Part shown: positions 58,501 to 64,000 of the stretch, piece by piece
Numbering within the stretch: position 1 is the first letter of the stretch
Layout of the letters: every line of letters starts with the position of its first letter
NCBI GenBank assembly: GCA_964058805.1
Contig: CAXKVV010000058.1
Span: forward strand, 124,001 to 188,000
Reading direction: 5' to 3'
Source of the DNA: Schoenoplectus triqueter
Lineage: Eukaryota > Streptophyta > Magnoliopsida > Poales > Cyperaceae
Length of the DNA: 64,000 nt
Notes under the pieces: model-generated
The model's database searches: none
What the model was told of the DNA's origin: nothing
What the model saw: only the letters and a program-made list of their open reading frames with translations
Translations under genes and position numbers: made by a program

Positions 58501-58548
58501 GCTGACATGAGATGCTTTGCCTGAAGGGCGGATATAATTGGCACTCTC
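55512..58548 (-). CDS. Chromovirus Pol: RT, RNase H, integrase, chromodomain (separated from gag by a solo LTR)
   Basis: The open frame read from 58577 has 1,021 codons, of which the first ten belong to the inserted LTR. Counting on that frame: reverse transcriptase with FIDD (235-238), RNase H with YTDAS (382-386) and FTDHKSL, integrase finger H606, H613, C643, C646, catalytic D676, D737, E773, a GPF motif (911), and a C-terminal chromodomain (about 970-1018) with [14 protein letters not shown]. The chromodomain places it in the Del/Tekay chromoviruses, in which it is thought to steer integration to modified chromatin. All catalytic residues are present. Subtracting the 2,105 bp of insert plus duplicated target brings it in frame with gag-protease, so this was one gene of about 1,605 codons (from 62434) before disruption. 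Confidence 0.92.
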
Positions 58549-60648
58549 TGTTGGGATTCTGAATGCCCAAATCCCATTAATGCTCAAGCTGCGGAAAGAC
58601 CGTAGAACAAAAATTTTACTTCTACTTAAGTTAGGGATTAAAGTATGTCGGATAATAACCGAGAGTTACAGACATTTAATCCTTTACAAAAGACGGTAAA
58701 ATATTATTTTACTTCTAACTTAAGCTTAGGGTTAAAGTGATGTGTCGGATGATTACTGAGAGATACACACCTCTTTAAACCTTTATTGATCTACTCCATG
58801 ATTGATTTCTAAAATATTAATCTACTTAACAATTAAATAGATTAATATAAGATGTTATACCTCGCTTCCAAATTTTAATTGGAATGAAAATCGGCTTGTC
58901 TCGGAGCACCAAACGTCTGATGCCTCTGTAGGTTATCCACCAGGACTGACCAGAGAGCGGTTTATTTCTTTTGCCAGAAATACTGTAAACCGCGGTTTTT
59001 CGCAAAAACACTATTCACCCGAGAAAAAGACGAAATAGTACTATTCACGACTCGCAGTAATTCTGTTTCACAAATGTGCAGAAATACCGCAACTTTCGTA
59101 AAAACACTATTCACCGATCCCGTGAATTCTGAAACAACCGTATACCGGGAGAGAGAAAGTAGAACTGATTTGGTGGAACTTTTTCTCTCACCCTACCCCT
59201 CTATTTATAGAAAAAATGGAATTGACAAATTACCAAAATGTCCTCGTGAATAGTAAGGAGGTTTCAAAGTGAAAAGACCAAAATACCCTTAAAGTTCATC
59301 CAATTTACCAAAACGCCATTGGGCTTTTTGGCCAAATTACCGAAATACCCTTGGGCTTTTGGACAAATTACCAAAATACCCTTGGAGGTCATCATGGGCC
59401 TTTTTGGGCTTTTCGGATTTTGGGCTTTTTTGGGCTTTTCTGATTTTGGGCTTTTAATTATTAATTAAGACTTTAATTATAAATGGGCTTTGGCCCATAA
59501 TTCAAATCCATAATTAACATTTTAAAATCCAAATCAAATATATATAATTATCATCTACAATTATATTTTTCTCGGTTGTTGTTTCGGCGAATTTATACGA
59601 CGTGTCCAACACGTTATAAATTCAATCTGATTTTTGCTTTTTGTCATCTCTATGACAAATATAATTATATCATATATAATTAATTATAACCATCTTATTA
59701 TTAATTATAAACAATTCATAATTAATCAATAAGATTCTCCGATTAACTCCTATACGGTGTGACCCGACAGGATCCGTGTTATGTTGGTAAATAGAGTTAA
59801 AACCGTTTTAACTTCTATAATCATAGGAGGCATCTGGCAGAATGCACTATGACCATCCAATTACACAGATGATGATGTACTGTACAATATCATGATCCAG
59901 TAAACTATTTACTTGTGTTTAATTCTTTTGTCTCATAGCTATCAGATCAGTTTCAAGGTAGGTATGTGTCATCCTTGCAAACTTAATCTTTTCTTGATCC
60001 TGAGTAAATTATCAAATATAATTACTCTTGTACTTATACTGCTAGCAGATAATCTTACTCTATCAAGGGGCCCAGTGATGCTATAACTCATATAGAAATA
60101 TGAGGGACAATAGTACTTTTGGCAAACCATCTCTTCCTCCGCATAAGTTATGTATACCGAAGAGCTACCTTTATAGCCACCTTTTACGGATAACGTTTGG
60201 TAGAAATCACACACATACATATCTTATGTAGGAAAAATGAATACCTCATACTTTAGAATTTAATACTGAACGAAAACATTAATGACACGAACACAATTCC
60301 ATTTAATGTTTCATTCGGGGTCTATCAAATACGATGTTCCTAGAACATCTATTTATGTGATTAAAATGACAACTCTTTGTCTATGGTCTGTAAAACTTGA
60401 CCATCATTTAATCCACATACTAACCTGATAACGGTTAATTAGTGTTCCTGCTAATTACCTTGGTTAGTGACTTTTAAGAGTATATTCTATATTATGAAGT
60501 TTCACAATTCCAGTCATGAACTCGGAATGATTCATAAATTCAATAATACTCAAGGAAACAAAATATCGTTTAAATATCCAATTCATGAACAAAGCTTTAT
60601 ATAACAAATTTATCGTATTATTGACTTCAAGATTATTACAAACTAACA
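58549..60648 (-). mobile_element. Solo LTR inserted between protease and RT of the chromovirus
   Basis: A 2,100-bp insert begins TGTTGGG and ends CTAACA on the plus strand. CTCTC stands outside both ends (58544-58548 and 60649-60653). It has no coding frames above 83 codons. TG..CA ends with a 5-bp duplication and no internal domain fit a solo LTR left by recombination. A clear TATA box on the minus strand (59201-59210) suggests minus orientation. It contains short GGGCTTTT-rich repeats (about 59320-59460). Family (Copia or gypsy) not assigned. Confidence 0.85.
59201..59210 (-). promoter_or_regulatory. TATA box of the solo LTR
   Basis: On the minus strand CTATAAATAG followed by AGGGG, about 1.4 kb into the LTR. 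A typical retrotransposon promoter layout. Confidence 0.55.
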
Positions 60649-62398
60649 CTCTCGTACCTGGCTTCTTCCCTCGGAAATAAAAAGGCTCTGACGTCTCGTC
60701 ACCGAACCTCACACTACGTCGCTCGCAGTCAACTACGGCGCGGTGTCGCGTCAACCAATCGAGTCCTAGAAGTACGTCGAAGTCTCGCATGTCGAGGACG
60801 GTAAGGTCTACTACTAGGTCCCTACCCGCAATCCTAACCAAACGTCCGCGACAGACCCGGTCGACGATAACGGTCCTCCCGAGTGGCGTCTGTACCTCCA
60901 TGGCTCGCGTCCTAATCTCGGTAGGCCACTCGCGTGACGCGATGAATAGTGATGAAACGAATGAATGACTAGCCCCCGTATCTATAAGTACAAAAGCAGG
61001 GCTGTCAGAGATGTACACCATACCTGCAATGAGCTCGGCATCGACGGGATCCTCATAGCACGGCTGCTCCACATCCATCTCTGGTGCGGTCTCGTCGGCA
61101 ACAACCGCATGAACCCGAGCAATAGGGCGAGCCGTCTGTCCTCGTCCTCCGCCTCGAGGCGGGGTAGATGATCCACGTCCTCCTGCTGGTCGAGAAGGCC
61201 CCGGTGTGGCTCCCGGGGTCGGTCGGGAACCTCTGAATGGGCAGTCGGGTGCCCAGTGTCCCGGCTGCTGGCACGAATGGCATAGTCCGGGACGAGGCCT
61301 CGGCGGAGCATGCTGGGGTCTTGGCGGGTACTGCTGGGACCTCTGCGGGTACGACTGATATCTCTGTGGATGTAGCGGGGGCCTGCGGGGTGGTACGGGT
61401 GCAGGGGGTCGTGGCGGAGGGAGCGAGGTGGAGGCTCCCTCGAAACGGGGTCGGATGTTGCGGGCCGCGGCCCGCGCTCCAATAAGGCTCTCCTGGTACT
61501 CGGCCTTATCCATCAGAAACTCCACCGAAGTACCAGGGTAAATGTCGAGGACACTAGCCAAAGCCGGCTGAAGTCCTCGAATAAATCGGGCTCGGCGTCG
61601 CGCTGGATCCGCGACTAGCTCGGGTGCGTAACGAGAGAGTCTAATGAATAACTCTCCATACTGCCGAGCTGTCCGAGAACCCTGTGTCAGCGTCTCGAAC
61701 CTGTATCGGAGCACAGATAGCTGGTGCTCTCCCATGAAGCGAGCCCTAAATATGTCGGAGAAACGCTCCCACGACATGGCTCGAACTCCACCCTCAAACT
61801 GAGGCTCCTGGGAGGTCCACCAGTGGCGAGCGTCGCGATCCAATAGGGTGGTCGCTAGCTCGGCCATGTAGGCCTCGGGAGTACGCGAGAGACGAAAAGT
61901 GACCTGCACTGCTGCAAGCCACTCCTCAGCAGCGCCGTATCCGCCGCTACCATCATACCGGGGTGTATGATGGCGCTCAAACTCCCGTAACGCAGAGACA
62001 AACGGATCCTGTGTCGTCTGTCCCGCAGCGCTCGCCTGAGTGGTAAACTGCGCCAGCCCAGAAAAGAAAGCCTGCATGAGCTGGGCCGGGTCAGTCCCGG
62101 GGGTGAACACAATAGGCTGCGGCGGGGCCGCAGGCTGTGGCGGATCCACAGGTGACGGGGTACTGCGAGCCGCTCTGCGTGTGTGGGTCCCGGGGGAAGT
62201 GATCGGGGGAGACAATGGAGACGGGGTACCACGCTCATCAGAGGCGTGCGGACGGTGCGTGGAACTGGCGGTATCGTGGGCCACATGGCCCTCACTCGTA
62301 CGTAGGCGTGAGGGCTGTGGGTCTGGTGGAGGTAGCCCTAAACGGGCCTGAGCACGGGTGCGAGGGGGATCGCGTCCCCCGGTGAAGGAACGGGTCAT
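60649..62398 (-). CDS. Chromovirus Gag and protease (3' end cut by the solo LTR)
   Basis: The start is taken as the ATG at 62398 (MTRSFTGGRD); an in-frame ATG at 62434 lies before two acceptor-like sites (TGTGCAG, TCTACAG) and is less likely. Counting from 62398: a Pro-rich N-terminus, Gag core (about 140-310), a Pro/Arg-rich linker, CCHC zinc knuckle (C373, C376, H381, C386), then aspartic protease with IDTGASH (D473). The genuine sequence stops at about residue 584, where the solo LTR begins; the frame reads on into the insert and ends at 60464. Gag forms the particle; protease would cleave the polyprotein. With pol separated, this copy should be defective. Confidence 0.9.
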
Positions 62399-62719
62399 GA
62401 CTGTAGAAAGGAATGTCTGCACAGAAAATAACATAAGGACAGTAAGTAAATCGCGCTAACACTATCATTCTTTTTATTCTAAATGATGCATAAACTTGGT
62501 TCATTTATTTAGTTCATGTGTCACGTTCGGGTGATGGGATCCATGGGACAGCGAAATTTCGCCCCTTAGTGCGTATCGCGTGCCCCATCTTTTCTAGACC
62601 TACCCCTCACAAACCTATGTCAAGTACATATTATTATTATCTGTTTATTTATTCGTCTTCACGGGATTTTTGGATGTTACCATAGCATGATTTATATGAA
62701 ATTGGATTATAAAATTCAT
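62399..62719 (-). other. Chromovirus untranslated leader
   Basis: No gene. Two acceptor-like sites (exon side 62416 and 62400) lie just before the gag ATG and may join to a donor in the LTR (equivalent of 24888). Confidence 0.5.
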
Positions 62720-62731
62720 GCTCTGATACCA
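62720..62731 (-). promoter_or_regulatory. Primer binding site, initiator methionine tRNA type
   Basis: On the minus strand TGGTATCAGAGC lies eight bases from the LTR end. This is the standard complement of plant initiator Met tRNA. Confidence 0.93.
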
Positions 62732-62739
62732 CCAAAGGA

Positions 62740-64000
62740 TGTCACACCCCAAAATAAATGAATCGGGTTAGGGGTGTTTAATCCCGCCACGTGCGCACGA
62801 CGAGACGTGCGTACGAAAGGCTATGTGAATAATAATAGAGTAAATCCCAGAATAAACAAAACAATAATAATAATAATACAAAACAAAACAGTCCAGAATA
62901 TACAGATAAATACAACGCCAGTCACCGGCGGGGCTAACACCATCGGAATGGGTAGCAAAATCTCTCAAATAAAGCCCAAAGAAAGAAACCAAAAACCCGA
63001 TACCCGATAAGCCCTAATCAACTACCCGCCTCACTGTGCTGATGCGGCGAAGCACCTCTGATATCGCGCAGGACTGTTGCACCTAGCACTCTCATCAAAC
63101 TCGAGCCCATGCCTGTAAACCTGGATCCCACAACCACCGTGGAAACGTGAGTAATTTTTAAAAATTACTCAGTACGGATTTAGATCCAGCCTTAAGATTT
63201 GATCTTCTTTCCTAGACTGGATCCAAAACACCGATACCGAATTGAAATGCATTGAATTATTTAAATATATGTTAATGTATCATTATTCTATACAATCCGA
63301 GAATACCTCTACATGAATGACATGAAATGTCAATTAACCCTGAAATAGAAAATCTGAGGAAATAGTAATATAATAGTAAATATAAAGTACGAGTAAACAA
63401 ACACCCGAAATAAATATCCCAATTTGCAAATCACCAGATCTATCCCAAGCGGGCGCCACCAGCGTCCCAACTTACGAACTTGGGCCTTGCCTAAGCGGGC
63501 GCCACCAGCGACCCAACTTACGAACTTAGGACTTTATGTTTATGCGGCGCCAATGCCGCATAAACGGCAATTCGGGCTCCCGAGGCGATAACGCCCTAGG
63601 AGAGTGAGCGTGCATGAGCACGTACTCTGGTCTGCTAAATCTGGTAATTTACCTTACAAAATAAAAGCAAGTGGATAGTTATGTCTTCAGTTGCCATATC
63701 GCCAAAGGAGATAACTACTCGTGAATTAACAAATCGAAATCAAATGGGAGCCTACACTGTACCAACCAAGGGTCAGAGGACCGCATCCCGTAAAAGTATC
63801 AAAACGAGATATAACAAATGGGAGCCTACACTGTACCCACTAAGGCCAGTGGACCGCATCCCGACTTTCTCTGTACCAACTACGGGCCAAAGGAGAAAGC
63901 CCTTCGGACAATATTAGGATCCTAAATACGCCGGATAAATATAATAATATAATATCACGAACTAGATTCCAGTCTCGGATATGGCCGCCCACACTAAACA
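62740..64000 (-). repeat. Chromovirus 5' LTR, partial (continues beyond window)
   Basis: It begins TGTCACACCCC like 22987 and follows it to the window end, differing by one ATA unit. If intact it should run about 4 kb further right. Confidence 0.92.

Larger units (their letters stand above)
22987..64000 (-). mobile_element. Del/Tekay-type chromovirus (Ty3/gypsy), minus strand, nested with two other elements
   Basis: On the plus strand the left LTR begins TGTCACACCCC at 22987 and the right LTR begins the same at 62740. The internal region (55469-62739) carries, in minus orientation, a primer site, gag-protease, RT, RNase H, integrase and a chromodomain at the C-terminus, as in the Del/Tekay branch. 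Two later insertions interrupt it: the 27.2-kb Tat element in the left LTR and a 2.1-kb solo LTR in the coding region. Over the roughly 1.26 kb of LTR visible in both copies I see only a 3-bp difference in an ATA microsatellite, so insertion was recent. The right border is outside the window. Confidence 0.9.

Noticed and set aside
1..64000. tRNA, rRNA or snRNA genes
   Set aside because: I looked for tRNA-like T-arm motifs and paired stems and found none that I could support; the only tRNA-related sequences are the primer binding sites.

Overview
The window is plant nuclear DNA. One end carries a spliced, intron-bearing HD-Zip transcription factor gene with the class II CPSCE motif. It is followed by AT-rich intergenic DNA full of MITEs, a decayed Mutator-like element, and then about 41 kb of nested LTR retrotransposons with plant lineage signatures (Del/Tekay chromovirus, Tat). 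No bacterial features are present. I cannot name the species.

Layout. 1-1559 (minus): HD-Zip II gene, running off the left edge. 1560-9796: promoter, a MITE, and long AT-rich stretches with two diverged tandem duplications. 9797-11736: five palindromic MITEs packed head to tail and separated only by TA/TC microsatellites. 12648-16111: a decayed Mutator-like element (MULE) with a broken transposase. 16583-16903: a short Mutator-type MITE with a perfect 10-bp target duplication. 17688-18113: another palindromic MITE. 18883-18927: a possible isolated first exon. 19480-19990: a GC-rich, G-box-bearing promoter-like island. 21336-22303: a TTA-expanded repeat. 22919-22986: the end of a MITE that the outer retrotransposon cut.

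22987-64000+ (minus): a Del/Tekay chromovirus with LTRs of about 5.3 kb, an initiator-Met-type primer site, gag-protease, RT, RNase H, integrase and chromodomain. Its coding region is split by a 2,100-bp TG...CA insert with CTCTC target duplications (solo LTR). Its left LTR is split by a giant 27,212-bp Tat-lineage Ty3/gypsy element (25054-52265, plus strand; target duplication GTTTT).

The giant element has 6,286-bp LTRs in which I see no differences, and one 3,028-codon gag-pol frame with a second RNase H and a duplicated Gag-like CHHC block. On the opposite strand, between pol and the 3' LTR, it carries a six-exon plant-mobile-domain gene whose five 72-77 bp introns are all phase 1. The LTR contains several families of short hairpins. 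Within each family the loop is constant while the stems change in a paired, compensatory way. The largest arrays lie in the transcribed leader just before the primer site.

The two most unusual things here are this hairpin-rich leader and the intron-retaining antisense passenger gene. The insertion order is: MITE, then chromovirus, then the solo LTR and the giant Tat element inside the chromovirus (their relative order is not resolved).
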